Below are positions 14,527 to 24,100 of a stretch of DNA of 33,308 bases, piece by piece (position 1 is the stretch's first letter; every line of letters begins with the position of its first letter). The position numbers and the translations under genes were made by a program. Source of the DNA: Fimbriimonadaceae bacterium (GTDB lineage Bacteria; Armatimonadota; Fimbriimonadia; Fimbriimonadales; Fimbriimonadaceae); assembly GCA_020850835.1 (NCBI GenBank), contig JADZDX010000056.1, positions 1-33,308 of the forward strand, read 5' to 3'. The notes below the pieces were generated by a model that searched no databases, was not told the DNA's origin, and saw nothing but the letters and a program-made list of their open reading frames with translations.

Positions 14527-16548
14527 ATGAAACTGCCTACTTTGATGCTACGGGCCTTTGTCGAAACCTCGTTGTCCTCCGATGAGATTGGTGAACTCTT
14601 GACCATGGCTGGCTTTGAGCTGGAGGGCATTGAGAGCGATGTTCTGGACATCAAAGTTATGGCGAATCGGGGAGATGGTCTCAGTGCATTGGGATTGGCT
14701 CGTGAGGTTTTGGCCAAGGAACCTTCTGCCGCACCTACTGGACTTTACCAACAGGCTAACGAGTGGCACTCGGCAAAGGCAGAAGCCGGACCGCACATCG
14801 AGCTGCAAAGCTCCAATTGTTCGCGATATGCATGCGCCATCTTTTCAGACGCGCAGAACGGACCGTCGCCAGACTGGCTGCAAGAAGTCCTCACCGCAGC
14901 CGGCCAGCGTCCGATCAGCCTGCTCGTGGACCTCACAAACTATGTAATGCTTGAGTTGGGTCAGCCTCTCCATGCGTTTGATCTCGATAAGCTTGGGGGT
15001 GAGCGGATCGTGGTTCGCCAAGCCGAAGAAGGCGAAGCTCTCACAACATTGAACGGGTTGAATCACGAGTTGAAGCCAAATCACCTTGTGATTTGTGATG
15101 CAACACAACCAGTAGCTATCGCAGGGGTTATGGGCGGTCTCGATACGGAGGTTGGCCCAACTACTAAGCGAGTTCTTCTTGAAAGTGCTCACTTTGATGC
15201 ATCAAGTGTACGGAAGACGCGCAAGGAACTTGGCCTTAATACGGATGCCAGCTATCGCTTCGAACGGAGTGTTGACCCCAATGGCGTCGTACGGGCTCTC
15301 CTTCGATTTGACGAGCTTTATCGCGAGATAACCGGTGGAAAGGGGGCGAGCCAAATAGAAGATGTCTATCCCATTGAGGCCGCAACTCGCTCATTGCCGC
15401 TTCGCCCAGAACGGGCACGGTTGATCTGGTCCATGGAAATCACCGATAGTGAAATGGAGGGCTATCTCACAAAGCTTGGATTCAAGGTCAAAACAGGTAG
15501 CACTTTTTCCGTAGAACCGCCATCTTGGCGGCCAGATGTCACGTTGGAAGAGGATCTCATTGAAGAGATCGGCCGAGTACATGGGTACGAGAAGATTCCA
15601 GACCTGATGCCCTCTGGCACAACCGTACGAGGCGGTACATTCGGCCTGTATTCCGTCATTGACACCGCCAAGAAGACCATGCTTCGGTGCGGCTTGGATC
15701 AGATAATCAGCCACACGCTGCGTGATGCCAGCATCCTTGACTTCAATCCGGAGCGGCGTGTCACGGTCCGCAACCCCCATTCCCCGGAAATGCAATTCAT
15801 CAGGAGTTCACTCTTGCCTGGATTGGCGGATGCGGCATTGAGAAACGGCGCCAGGAATCTCCGGCTTTTTGAGATCGGGAAAGTGTTCGTCAAGGGTGAC
15901 TATGAAGTAGACGAATCACCGGAACTCAGCATCTTGATTTCCGGTTCAATGCAGGATCCCCATTTCGCGCAACTGAACCCGCCGCAAGCCGACTTCTGGA
16001 CCCTTAAGGGCATCCTTGAAGAGCTCGGACATCTTGTCCATGATGATATTTCTTTCGAACTCCCTCGCCTGCCGGATCACCGGTTCCACCCTACCCGCCA
16101 AGCAGGTGTCATGGTTGACGCAGGAAGGCTTTGGGTGGGCACCATGGGTCAGATACATCCTGACTATGCCGAGCAGCTCGGTTTGCCAGAGGAAACCTAC
16201 ATGGCTGAGATTGATCTCCTGGTTTTCTTCCAAAATCCCGATGCAGAGCTTGAGATAAAGCCGATCAGCCGTTACCCGGCCATCAAGCGAGACATCGCTT
16301 TTGTCATCAATAAGTCCGTACCCTACGCTGATGTAGAGCGCGCGATTTCCGAGGCATCCGGGTCGGTACTGGAAAAGCAAGCTTTGTTTGACATCTACGA
16401 AGGACAGGGCATCGAACCGGGCAACCACTCGCTGGCCGTCAGCATCCAGCTGCGAAAGATGGACAGCAACTTTACCGACGAAGAGGCAAATGTCATTCGC
16501 GACAAGATCGTCAAGGCAATTAAGGAACTTGGCGGGAGCCTCCGGTAA
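14527..16548 (+). CDS. pheT: Phenylalanyl-tRNA synthetase beta subunit, short form
   Basis: PheT forms an alpha2beta2 enzyme with PheS and charges tRNA-Phe. Domain order is an N-terminal B1 segment, B3/B4 editing region (LLVDLTNYVMLELGQPLHAF), B5 (PSWRPDVTLEEDLIEEIGRV), the catalytic-like core, and a C-terminal FDX-ACB domain (SRYPAIKRDIAFVI). The roughly 110-residue tRNA-binding OB/EMAP insertion usually found between LEVEGIE and the D..EIxxNRxDxLS segment is missing. Here GFELEGIESDVLDIKVMANRG (30-50) joins the two directly. The protein is 673 residues, against about 800 usually. The start is ATG 14527 (MKLPTLMLRAFV); an upstream in-frame start at 14494 adds an unsupported 11 residues. pheS is not adjacent; the upstream neighbour is divergent. 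Confidence 0.95.
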   Translation: MKLPTLMLRAFVETSLSSDEIGELLTMAGFELEGIESDVLDIKVMANRGDGLSALGLAREVLAKEPSAAPTGLYQQANEWHSAKAEAGPHIELQSSNCSRYACAIFSDAQNGPSPDWLQEVLTAAGQRPISLLVDLTNYVMLELGQPLHAFDLDKLGGERIVVRQAEEGEALTTLNGLNHELKPNHLVICDATQPVAIAGVMGGLDTEVGPTTKRVLLESAHFDASSVRKTRKELGLNTDASYRFERSVDPNGVVRALLRFDELYREITGGKGASQIEDVYPIEAATRSLPLRPERARLIWSMEITDSEMEGYLTKLGFKVKTGSTFSVEPPSWRPDVTLEEDLIEEIGRVHGYEKIPDLMPSGTTVRGGTFGLYSVIDTAKKTMLRCGLDQIISHTLRDASILDFNPERRVTVRNPHSPEMQFIRSSLLPGLADAALRNGARNLRLFEIGKVFVKGDYEVDESPELSILISGSMQDPHFAQLNPPQADFWTLKGILEELGHLVHDDISFELPRLPDHRFHPTRQAGVMVDAGRLWVGTMGQIHPDYAEQLGLPEETYMAEIDLLVFFQNPDAELEIKPISRYPAIKRDIAFVINKSVPYADVERAISEASGSVLEKQALFDIYEGQGIEPGNHSLAVSIQLRKMDSNFTDEEANVIRDKIVKAIKELGGSLR

Positions 16549-16550
16549 GG

Positions 16551-17282
16551 ATGGAGCTTGCTCGTGCCATTGAGATTACGGCGAAGGCCTTTGGCATACG
16601 CAAGAGTCGACACCACCCATATGTTGCTCGCCATATAGAAGACCTTTGGGTCCTTCGTGATCAAGGGCCTAAGCGAATTCCCCGAAAGAGCGAGGTCTTT
16701 ATCGCAAGCAAGAAGCCTGGAGAAGTCCTTGAGAAAGTTAGGCAGCAAGACCTTGGTTGGCACTTTCTCTGTGCCTGCCACGGGCCGGAATTCGAACCCG
16801 TCGCCTTTCGTAACGAACTTAAGGAAGGTGGTTACCGAGTTGCGGCCACGGAGTGGATATTCGTCCACGACTTAGAAACACTTCCTAGCTTTGCCTCAGA
16901 GCCTGCCGTGACCGAATATGAGACGCAGGAAGCAATCAATCGGATCAGCACGGCGCGTTGGAAGCCTGTTAAGGTGAGTAATGGTCAATTCTACGGGCTA
17001 GCGGACCCGACCATCTTCGGCATGGTCGAAAGTATGAGGATGGGTAAGGATGCCTATGTCGCCGATCTCTATGTGCACAAGGAGCGCCGCCGGCAGGGCT
17101 ATGGTCTAGCGCTCATGTCTGCGCTGCTCAAGGGCAATAAGGCGGCGGGCGTTCGCGAAAGTGTGCTCGTTGCCAGCGCCGAGGGCCGCCATCTGTATCC
17201 AAAGCTAGGCTACAAAGAAATTGGCATAATGCACGTCCTGACGCCAAAAGTCCGTACTCCCTCGAAAACTTGGGACGACTAG
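16551..17282 (+). CDS. GNAT-family acetyltransferase
   Basis: The 243-residue protein ends with a GNAT domain. The acetyl-CoA motif A is VADLYVHKERRRQGYGLALM, with R/Q-x-x-G-x-G/A spacing. The following strand ESVLVASAEGRHLYPKLGYKEIGIMHVL contains the YxxxGY-type end seen in many family members. The N-terminal about 130 residues are less clear and may be a degenerate second GNAT-like half. No substrate can be named. The ATG is 2 nt after the pheT stop, so it is probably translated from the same message. Confidence 0.85.
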   Translation: MELARAIEITAKAFGIRKSRHHPYVARHIEDLWVLRDQGPKRIPRKSEVFIASKKPGEVLEKVRQQDLGWHFLCACHGPEFEPVAFRNELKEGGYRVAATEWIFVHDLETLPSFASEPAVTEYETQEAINRISTARWKPVKVSNGQFYGLADPTIFGMVESMRMGKDAYVADLYVHKERRRQGYGLALMSALLKGNKAAGVRESVLVASAEGRHLYPKLGYKEIGIMHVLTPKVRTPSKTWDD

Positions 17283-17300
17283 CCTCGTCCTGATAATGTT

Positions 17301-18512
17301 ATGGGAGGCTGGAAAATCGCGCTATGGATTTTGACCGTAGCTTTAGTCCTTGGCTTCCTCTATCTTGTCCGGGGCATTCTCTTGCCCTTCATCGTTGGAA
17401 GCCTCGTCGCCATCCTCCTTGATCCCGTGGTACGCCAATTGCGGCGGCGGGGCCTTGGGCGGGGGGCAGCCGTGGGGTTAGTCTTCATAGCTTTCTTTGC
17501 CGTGATCACGGGGATTGGCTTCTTGACCGTGCCCATCATGACGAAGCAACTGAGCGCCTTCACGATGAATATCGGTTCCATGACAAGGGACATGGCGCAG
17601 CAAGGCTACAACAACAACTACTTTGTCAGGTGGAACCCAAAGATTCGTGTAGAGGCCAGTACCTCAGTCAGCCCGCTTGATCGCACGCTGGCCCAAGTCC
17701 GACCGACCCTTGATCGCCTAGGTATTCCATCAACCCAGTCGGCGATTACCGAGCAGCTGCTCGAACCGAGGCGGCAGGAGATTACCAAGGTTGTCCAGGG
17801 CTTCTTCAATTCGGTCTTAGGAGCTCTCGGTGGGCTGGGCGCACAGTTCATTCTTCTCCTGTTTGCCCCGTTGGTAGCCCTCTTTTTGCTGATGGATTTT
17901 GATCGGATTCGCGTGTCCTTGCCCAACTGGATTCCACCAAGCATTCGGAGTGAGGCGATGGACATCTTAGAAGACGTTGGCGATGTTTTCCAGAAGTACC
18001 TACGGGGAATCATGATTTCGTGGGCCCTGTACACGACAACCGTCGCGCTTGCGCTCACGATCCTTGGAGCCCCCTATGCGGTTCTGTTGGCGCTACTATT
18101 TGGCACGCTCTACCTAATTCCCATCATTGGAGGCATGGTGAATTACGTGTTGCTTTTGGTTATCGTGGGCCTTAGTGGACAAAGTGGAAACTGGTTCTCC
18201 GCCTTTCCGTCCAGTTGGGCCTTTGCTCTACTTCTAGTAGGTGCTCTGTTCTTGATCACCTGGATATGGGATCAACTGGTCGCCCCAAACCTCGTCGGTT
18301 CGGCAGTGGGGCTGAACCCTGTCGTTAGCATGTTTGTCGTTGCGGCTGGCGGTTCATTGTTTGGCATTTTGGGGATGCTCGTTGCCTTTCCGATCGGTGG
18401 TGCCGTCAAAGTCATTCTTGAGCGTGTTCTCAAGGTCACAAACACGACCGGATCAGATACGCTTGGATTGCCAGCGACTCCGCTTAGGCATCGCGCTCCC
18501 ATTGAGTCATAA
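17301..18512 (+). CDS. AI-2E family transporter (PerM/TqsA-like membrane protein)
   Basis: This is a polytopic membrane protein of the AI-2E exporter/permease family. Members transport autoinducer-2 or Na+/H+ in a few studied cases, and most have no known substrate. The N-terminus has two hydrophobic helices with FLYLVRGILLPFIVGSLVAI and LDPVVRQLRRRG between them. A soluble amphipathic region follows at about residues 95-160. The C-terminal half holds the conserved cluster of helices with LLALLFGTLYLIPIIGGMVN, then a run ending AFPIGGAVKVILE, which is diagnostic. About eight transmembrane helices fit the 403-residue length. The ATG lies 18 nt after the acetyltransferase stop, so this is likely the third gene of the pheT unit. 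Confidence 0.88.
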   Translation: MGGWKIALWILTVALVLGFLYLVRGILLPFIVGSLVAILLDPVVRQLRRRGLGRGAAVGLVFIAFFAVITGIGFLTVPIMTKQLSAFTMNIGSMTRDMAQQGYNNNYFVRWNPKIRVEASTSVSPLDRTLAQVRPTLDRLGIPSTQSAITEQLLEPRRQEITKVVQGFFNSVLGALGGLGAQFILLLFAPLVALFLLMDFDRIRVSLPNWIPPSIRSEAMDILEDVGDVFQKYLRGIMISWALYTTTVALALTILGAPYAVLLALLFGTLYLIPIIGGMVNYVLLLVIVGLSGQSGNWFSAFPSSWAFALLLVGALFLITWIWDQLVAPNLVGSAVGLNPVVSMFVVAAGGSLFGILGMLVAFPIGGAVKVILERVLKVTNTTGSDTLGLPATPLRHRAPIES

Positions 18513-18548
18513 TTTTGATTCCGTAGGACAAGTCATTCTTGAGATCCT

Positions 18549-20174
18549 ATGGGATTCGTTATGTCCGCATCTCGAGCTATCTGCAGCCTGTTCGTCAGCG
18601 CGACCATCGCGAGTGCCCAACCGGTTACGCCGGTTACCGCCGTGGCCATCGCGAATGACGGCGGCGCGGTCTTTGCTGCCTACTCTAGTGGGGTACTCCG
18701 TGCCTTTGATGGGGTAATGCGCACTCAGATATGGTCGCGTAGGCTTGACGATGCCCCGGCGCAATTGTCCGTATCTCCTAATGGCAGGATGGTTGCCGCC
18801 GCTTTCAACGCCCGCGGTGTCTGGAGAAATGTTCGTCTCTACGATACGGCTACCGGCAAAGATGTGCGGGCTCTTGGGATCGGTGCATGCGCGGCGTTCT
18901 CGCCAGATAGCAAGTGGATTGCAGTAGGTGGCCCCGGTGGCCTCCTGATCTTGGATGCAACCACGATGCAAGTCGCAAGGCGCTACGATCCTGGGCTAGT
19001 CATCAATGTTGCTTTTGATCCTGCTGGCCGTCAATTGGCCTACACATCCAACGGCAAGATAGTCGTGCTGGAGGTAGGAACTTGGCAAGGGAAGGGAAGC
19101 GTCTCTCAGCCAACTTTCGATATCCTAGCCCTTGGTTTCGATAAGAAGGGGGGGCTAGCGATTGCAGAGCCCAAGTCAGGCAAGGTGACCCGTTGGGATG
19201 CAGATCTGAAGAGTTTGCCTTCTGTTCAGACAAAGATGAGAAGCCCGGTGGCGGCGAGCCTCGCCCCCGATGGAAGCGCGGTGGCCTTCATCGGTATCCA
19301 GAACCAAATCGAAGTCTATGATCTGATCACCGGGACACAATTGACTTCTCCAAAACTGGGGGGTGGCTATGCGAACGCATTCTCTCTAGCTTCTAACCGC
19401 ATCGTCTTGGGCACACTGGATGGCCAAGTACGCTGGGGAACGCGCCCCGGGACCCGGGCTAACAAGCCTCCAAGCACGGTTGGCGACGCGATTGCTAATG
19501 TCTTACTGAAAAGGCGAGCCGACTGGATAACGACGGGAACAGTTCTAGGTTCCCCCGTCCGAGTCATCCAAATAGATCTTAAGAACCCGAGGGTCAAGGT
19601 GGGGGTAGAAGTGGCCAACGGCTTCCCAACGGGGGCGGATAGCTTCGACTCGTTAGTCCAGCGATCACAAGCGACGGCAGCCATAACCGGGACATTTTTT
19701 GACACCCGGAGCCTAAGGCCGATCGGAGATGTCGTGCGAGGTGGGGATGTCCTATACCGAGGGCACATGGGTACGGCGTTGGCCTTTACGGCTGACAATG
19801 AGCCTTTCATGCGCCGAGTTCCGTACGGGCGCACCCAAGATTGGAGTGGCTTCGAGACAGTGCTTGGCTGTGGCCCGGCTCTCGTTCTGGATGGCGAAGT
19901 GGATGTTGACGCCGTTGGAGAAGGGTTCCGTGACCCCGCCATCTTTAGCACGACGGCGCGCGTAGGTGTCGGCTTTACGGCTGACCAGCGCCTCCTGATG
20001 GTCGCGACGGGGCCTTTGAGTTTTGGCGGCTTCGCTAAGGTCATGCGCCAACTAGATTGCACTTACGCCATGAACTTGGATGCTGGCTCATCGCGAGCTC
20101 TCTACTATCGCGGAAGAACTCTGATTCGCCCAGGTAGGCAATTGACAAATATCCTCTACGTAAAGGTGGACTAG
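18549..20174 (+). CDS. Secreted beta-propeller/phosphodiester glycosidase (NAGPA-domain) fusion protein
   Basis: The protein starts with a signal peptide ending ASAQ (start at ATG 18549, or ATG 18561). Residues about 28-310 show WD40/YVTN-like repeats, for example LSVSPNGRMVAAAF, AAFSPDSKWIAVGG and VAFDPAGRQLAYTS, which should form a propeller. Residues about 345-541 match the phosphodiester glycosidase (NAGPA, PF09992-type) domain: AAITGTFFDTRSLRPIG, VLGCGPALVLDGEV, ARVGVGFTADQRLLMVATG and MNLDAGSSRALYYRG. NAGPA-family enzymes cleave sugar-phosphodiester or related linkages, often in polysaccharide metabolism. The combination suggests an exported glycan-active enzyme. The next gene begins at the first base after this stop. 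Confidence 0.84.
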   Translation: MGFVMSASRAICSLFVSATIASAQPVTPVTAVAIANDGGAVFAAYSSGVLRAFDGVMRTQIWSRRLDDAPAQLSVSPNGRMVAAAFNARGVWRNVRLYDTATGKDVRALGIGACAAFSPDSKWIAVGGPGGLLILDATTMQVARRYDPGLVINVAFDPAGRQLAYTSNGKIVVLEVGTWQGKGSVSQPTFDILALGFDKKGGLAIAEPKSGKVTRWDADLKSLPSVQTKMRSPVAASLAPDGSAVAFIGIQNQIEVYDLITGTQLTSPKLGGGYANAFSLASNRIVLGTLDGQVRWGTRPGTRANKPPSTVGDAIANVLLKRRADWITTGTVLGSPVRVIQIDLKNPRVKVGVEVANGFPTGADSFDSLVQRSQATAAITGTFFDTRSLRPIGDVVRGGDVLYRGHMGTALAFTADNEPFMRRVPYGRTQDWSGFETVLGCGPALVLDGEVDVDAVGEGFRDPAIFSTTARVGVGFTADQRLLMVATGPLSFGGFAKVMRQLDCTYAMNLDAGSSRALYYRGRTLIRPGRQLTNILYVKVD

Positions 20175-20603
20175 GTGATCTTCTACGATGATTCAGAACG
20201 ACTCACGTTTGAGGAGTACTTTGAGTTCCTGCATCGGACGGATCTTGGCCAGCAGTATGTTGCCAAGAACTTTGGCACTCGCGTCCGAACCATGTTGCAG
20301 AATGTAGCGATCATTTGCACTGCACGTGACGATGGCAAGCTAGTTGGCATTTGTTTCGGGCTGACCGACTTTGCCTACTTCCTGTTCCTGACCGATCTCG
20401 GCGTTGATCGGGACTACGTTGGGCAAGGGATTGGGCGAGAGTTGATCAAGCATTGCATCAACAAGGCAGGCGGACCGGAGGACATCACGATCATGACTAT
20501 TAGCCACGATGATGCGATCCCATTCTATGAACGGTGTGAGATGATCAACACTCCAAATTTGGTCGTCCGTTACTGTGATGATGATGAACCCCTCTCCTTG
20601 TGA
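20175..20603 (+). CDS. GNAT-family acetyltransferase
   Basis: The 142-residue protein is a single GNAT domain. Motif A is LGVDRDYVGQGIGRELIKHC with the expected R/Q-x-x-G-x-G/A pattern. The late strand IPFYERCEMINTPNLVVRY fits the usual Y-x-x-x-G/C end. The GTG start immediately follows the TAG of the phosphodiester glycosidase gene. The second residue in homologues is variable, so the exact start is not certain. No substrate is evident. The stop lies 15 nt before the osmC start. Confidence 0.83.
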   Translation: MIFYDDSERLTFEEYFEFLHRTDLGQQYVAKNFGTRVRTMLQNVAIICTARDDGKLVGICFGLTDFAYFLFLTDLGVDRDYVGQGIGRELIKHCINKAGGPEDITIMTISHDDAIPFYERCEMINTPNLVVRYCDDDEPLSL

Positions 20604-20606
20604 CGG

Positions 20607-20612
20607 TATTCT
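20607..20612 (+). promoter_or_regulatory. -10-like box placing the osmC transcript start at its ATG
   Basis: TATTCT followed by six bases (ATCGGC) and the ATG at 20619. No Shine-Dalgarno is present. A weak ATGAAC lies at -35 spacing within the upstream gene. Confidence 0.4.
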
Positions 20613-20618
20613 ATCGGC

Positions 20619-21041
20619 ATGGATCGAAAGGGATCAGCAGTCTGGAGAGGAACCCTCAAGGAAGGGAAGGGCACCGTGTCTACCGAGTCGGGTGCGTTGA
20701 ACAACACTAACTATAGTTTTGCTTCCCGCTTTGTAACGGAAGGAGAAAGTAACCCTGAAGAATTGATTGGTGCTGCCCATGCCGGTTGCTACAGCATGGC
20801 TCTTTCGGGAGGACTTGGCGGGGCAGGTTTCACCGCAAAAACCATCGCCACAACCGCTACCATAACTATTGAACCCGTGGAAGGCGGATTCGGCATAACG
20901 AAAATTCACTTGGACTGTGAAGCAGAGGTTGAAGGCATAGATGCCGTCACGTTTGAAGAAATCGCTCAAGCCACTAAGTTAGGATGCCCTGTTTCGAAGC
21001 TACTCAATACTCCGATCAGCTTGTCGGCAAAGTTGAAATAG
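20619..21041 (+). CDS. OsmC/Ohr-family peroxiredoxin-like protein
   Basis: OsmC-family proteins reduce organic hydroperoxides with a pair of reactive cysteines. C57 sits in GAAHAGCYSMAL and C123 in LGCPVSKLL, the two positions conserved in the family. The fold pattern (N-terminal strands with SRFV, central helix, C-terminal helix and strand) and length of 140 residues are normal. It is likely a thiol-dependent antioxidant, with homodimeric structure known for relatives. It may have its own promoter in the 15-nt gap after the upstream gene. It is convergent with the tRNA-Gly gene. Confidence 0.92.
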   Translation: MDRKGSAVWRGTLKEGKGTVSTESGALNNTNYSFASRFVTEGESNPEELIGAAHAGCYSMALSGGLGGAGFTAKTIATTATITIEPVEGGFGITKIHLDCEAEVEGIDAVTFEEIAQATKLGCPVSKLLNTPISLSAKLK

Positions 21042-21048
21042 CTGAAAT

Positions 21049-21123
21049 TGGAGCGGGCGAAGAGATTCGAACCCTCGACCCTCTCGTTGGCAACGAGATG
21101 CTCTACCACTGAGCTACGCCCGC
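21049..21123 (-). tRNA. tRNA-Gly (anticodon GCC), CCA encoded
   Basis: On the minus strand the gene folds with acceptor GCGGGCG/CGCCCGC, D arm GCTC-AGTGGTA-GAGC, anticodon arm TCTCG-TTGCCAA-CGAGA, and T arm GAGGG-TTCGAAT-CTCTT (two wobble pairs). Discriminator T is followed by genomic CCA. The anticodon GCC reads GGC and GGT glycine codons. It lies between convergent osmC and the divergent Tricorn-like gene. Confidence 0.97.
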
Positions 21124-21137
21124 TTAAGCGTTAGATG

Positions 21138-21166
21138 GTTATACCATAAAACAGGGCGACCGCCAA
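21138..21166 (-). promoter_or_regulatory. Promoter of tRNA-Gly
   Basis: On the minus strand TTGGCG (21161-21166), a 17-nt spacer and TATAAC (21138-21143) form a good sigma-70-type promoter. The tRNA 5' end is 15 nt downstream of the -10 box. Confidence 0.65.
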
Positions 21167-21171
21167 GGGGA

Positions 21172-21177
21172 TATGCT
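21172..21177 (+). promoter_or_regulatory. -10-like box before the Tricorn-like gene
   Basis: TATGCT is 8 nt upstream of the ATG at 21186, with AGGGG between them, which could also act as a weak ribosome-binding site. The box is back-to-back with the tRNA-Gly promoter. Confidence 0.35.
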
Positions 21178-21185
21178 AGGGGCTC

Positions 21186-24100
21186 ATGAAACGCATCGCC
21201 ACCTTTTCGCTGATTGCTACAGCTGCGTTCGCCTCCGCCCAGACTCGCCCACTCACGGGGATTCGGAGTCTGGCGCTCTCACCTGATGGTGAGCAAATCG
21301 CTTTCACGTGGCGAGGAGACGTTTGGATCGCTCCGAGCTCCGGTGGCAGGGCCGTGGCTCTAACAACCAATATCGAAATGGACGACAACCCGACCTGGTC
21401 GCCCGATGGGAAGTGGATCGCCTTTGCAAGTAACCGCAACGGGAACTGGGATACGTATTTGGCTAGTTCAGAAGGGGGCGAGACTCGACGTTTGACTTGG
21501 TCCAGCTTCAGCGAGGTGCCCAGTGGCTGGTCGCCAGACGGAACAAGATTGATCTACCGAGGTTTCTACGAGAAGTCCGATAATGGGATTTACACCCTGG
21601 ATGTCCAGTCCGGCAAGATGCAGGAATTGTGGCTAGACAATCGCAACATCGGCTGGCCGTGCTATTCGGCAGATGGTAAGGGGGTCTTGTTCACCCGGAA
21701 CTACCAGTTCCCTTGGACCCGCCCCCGCTACGAAGGAAGTGGCGCTTCGCAGGTGAACAGCTTGGACCTCGCGACCGGGAAGAGGACCGCGATCCGGGCG
21801 GGTCGGCTCCAAAACCTTTGGTTGAGTGTTGGTAAGGGCGGGTCCTACGTGGTGACTGACACCGACAAGACCCCGTCAACGGGGAACGTGTTTGGCCCTC
21901 CCGTTCGCTATACGGATAGTGTTGCCCGCACACCAAATGTCTATCGTCTATCGGGCAGTGGGCAATTGACTCGCCTTACCGACTTTATCGGAGGCTCGGG
22001 TTCCCGATTTCTTTGCGCGGCCGCTAACACTGACCTCCTAGCGTTCGAGCGAGATGGGAAGGCCTACACGATGGTTCCTGGGCAAGCGCCGAAGGAAATC
22101 AAGGTCACCGCCTATATAGATGATAAGACAGCGGTTGAGGAGAGGCTGATCCTGACCAATGGAGTCGAATCCATGTCCCTAAGCCCCAAGGGTGATCGGA
22201 TCATCTTTTCGGTGCGTCGCGAACTTTGGAGCGTTCCCACAAAGAAGGGTAAGGGCCCCAATGCCGACGACGCCACAAGGCTAACGACTTGGGAAGGGTC
22301 GGATGTCTTGCCGATCTATAGTCCAGACGAGAAGTTTGCCTTTTTCGTAAGCGATCGAGAAGGGGCGAACCGGCTGTACCGGCTCAACCTTGAGACTCAG
22401 GAGGCGAAGGTCATCAGCGCGGTGGGCCATGATGTAATGAACCTTCGGCTCACTCCAGACAAGAAATCAATATCCTTCTGGATGGCTGATGCTAAGGTTG
22501 GGGGCTTGTTCACAGTCTCGGTCGAAGGCGGAACGCCAACTCGGGTACTGGACTTTCCTTGGAACGAAGACTATGCATTTAGCCCCGATATGCGCTATGT
22601 CGCCTATCAGCGGGAACTACCGCAGAGTGGGTTCAATCCTTGGGAGAATGCCCGCAACATCTACGTTCGCGATCTGATAACGGGGGTTGATCATAACGTT
22701 ACTAATCAGAGCGTGAACCATTCGAGCCCGGCTTGGTCGGCTGATGGTAAGTACCTCTATTTCCAAAGCGTTCGCCAGGGTGACGGCCTATATGCCTTAC
22801 CCCTGCAAGACGAGGTGGCTCTGCCGACTGAGCTTGAATTGAAATTTGAGAAGCCAGCTGCAACAACGCATGTGGACTTCAACTTCGAGGGCGCCGATGA
22901 CCGAATTCGACGCTTGTACGCCGGAAGTCCCAACAACATCGTGACGGACTCCACTAACGGAGCCATCTATTTCCTAAACGCCGGGGATATTTGGATGGTG
23001 GGTTACGACGGTGATGGGCAACGGCAATTGTCGAGCGGAGGCGGCATCAATTCACTCACTATGAGTCAAGATGGCAACTCCTTGGTCTTCGTAAAGTCGG
23101 GCACCTTATCCACCCTGAACCTGCGGGCCCCCAACTTCCCATCAGCGACAATCGGGTTCCGCGCCGACTGGACTCGAAATCTCCGCCTTGAAAGGCGGGC
23201 TGCCTTCAAGGAACTGTGGCGAACCTACAACAACCAATACTATGATCCGGATTTTCACGGACGGAATTGGACGGAGATAGCCACGCGCTACGAACCTTTG
23301 CTCGATGGCGTCGGACACCGCAACGAGATGGCAACTGTGCTCAACATGATGATCGGAGAACTCGAAAGCAGTCACGCTGAGGTCGGCCCTGCTCCGGGGA
23401 ATCCGGGAAGCCCATCTAGTGCTCACTTGGGTTTCACATGGGATTACAGCTATAGTGGCCCCGGGCTGAGAGTTAAAGATGTGGCAAAAGGCTCCCCAGC
23501 AAGCTATAGCGCCACACGGATCAAACCGGGCGAGTATGTTATGGCGATCAACGGGAGAGACGTCAGCCTTGATCAAGAGCTTTGGAAGCTCCTGGAGGGT
23601 CAAACTGGCAGAGAGGTCACGCTGACTGTGAACCCAACGCCAAGTAAGGCCGGGGCGCGGACCGTCAAGTACAGGGCAACGAGTGATGCCGCTTATGATG
23701 GCTTGATCTATCGCGCCCTCATCGAGAAGCGTCGCGCCGAGGTGGATCGAATCAGCCATGGAAAGGTTGGATACGTCCACATTTCCGCTATGGGAGGCCC
23801 CAATATGACTACGTTCAACGCGGAGGTGTGGCAATACATCCAAGGCAAAGATTCGTTGATCATTGACGTGAGGGATAACAATGGCGGAAATATCGCCGAC
23901 GCGCTCCTGGATATCCTAGAACGCAAAGCCCAAATGCTCTATCTGCCGCGCGACGGTCAACTTCTAAAATCCCCTGGCACAATCGTGGATAAGCCGATGG
24001 TGGTCATGCTGAATGAGCGTTCAGTCTCAAACGGCGAAATGTTCCCAGCGGCCATGAAGTCTCGGGGCCTAGCCACAACCGTAGGCAGCGAGACCCCCGG

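Noticed and set aside
23142-23843. 233-codon minus-strand frame in the Tricorn-like gene
   Set aside because: Antisense of conserved PDZ/S41 coding sequence with no motif.
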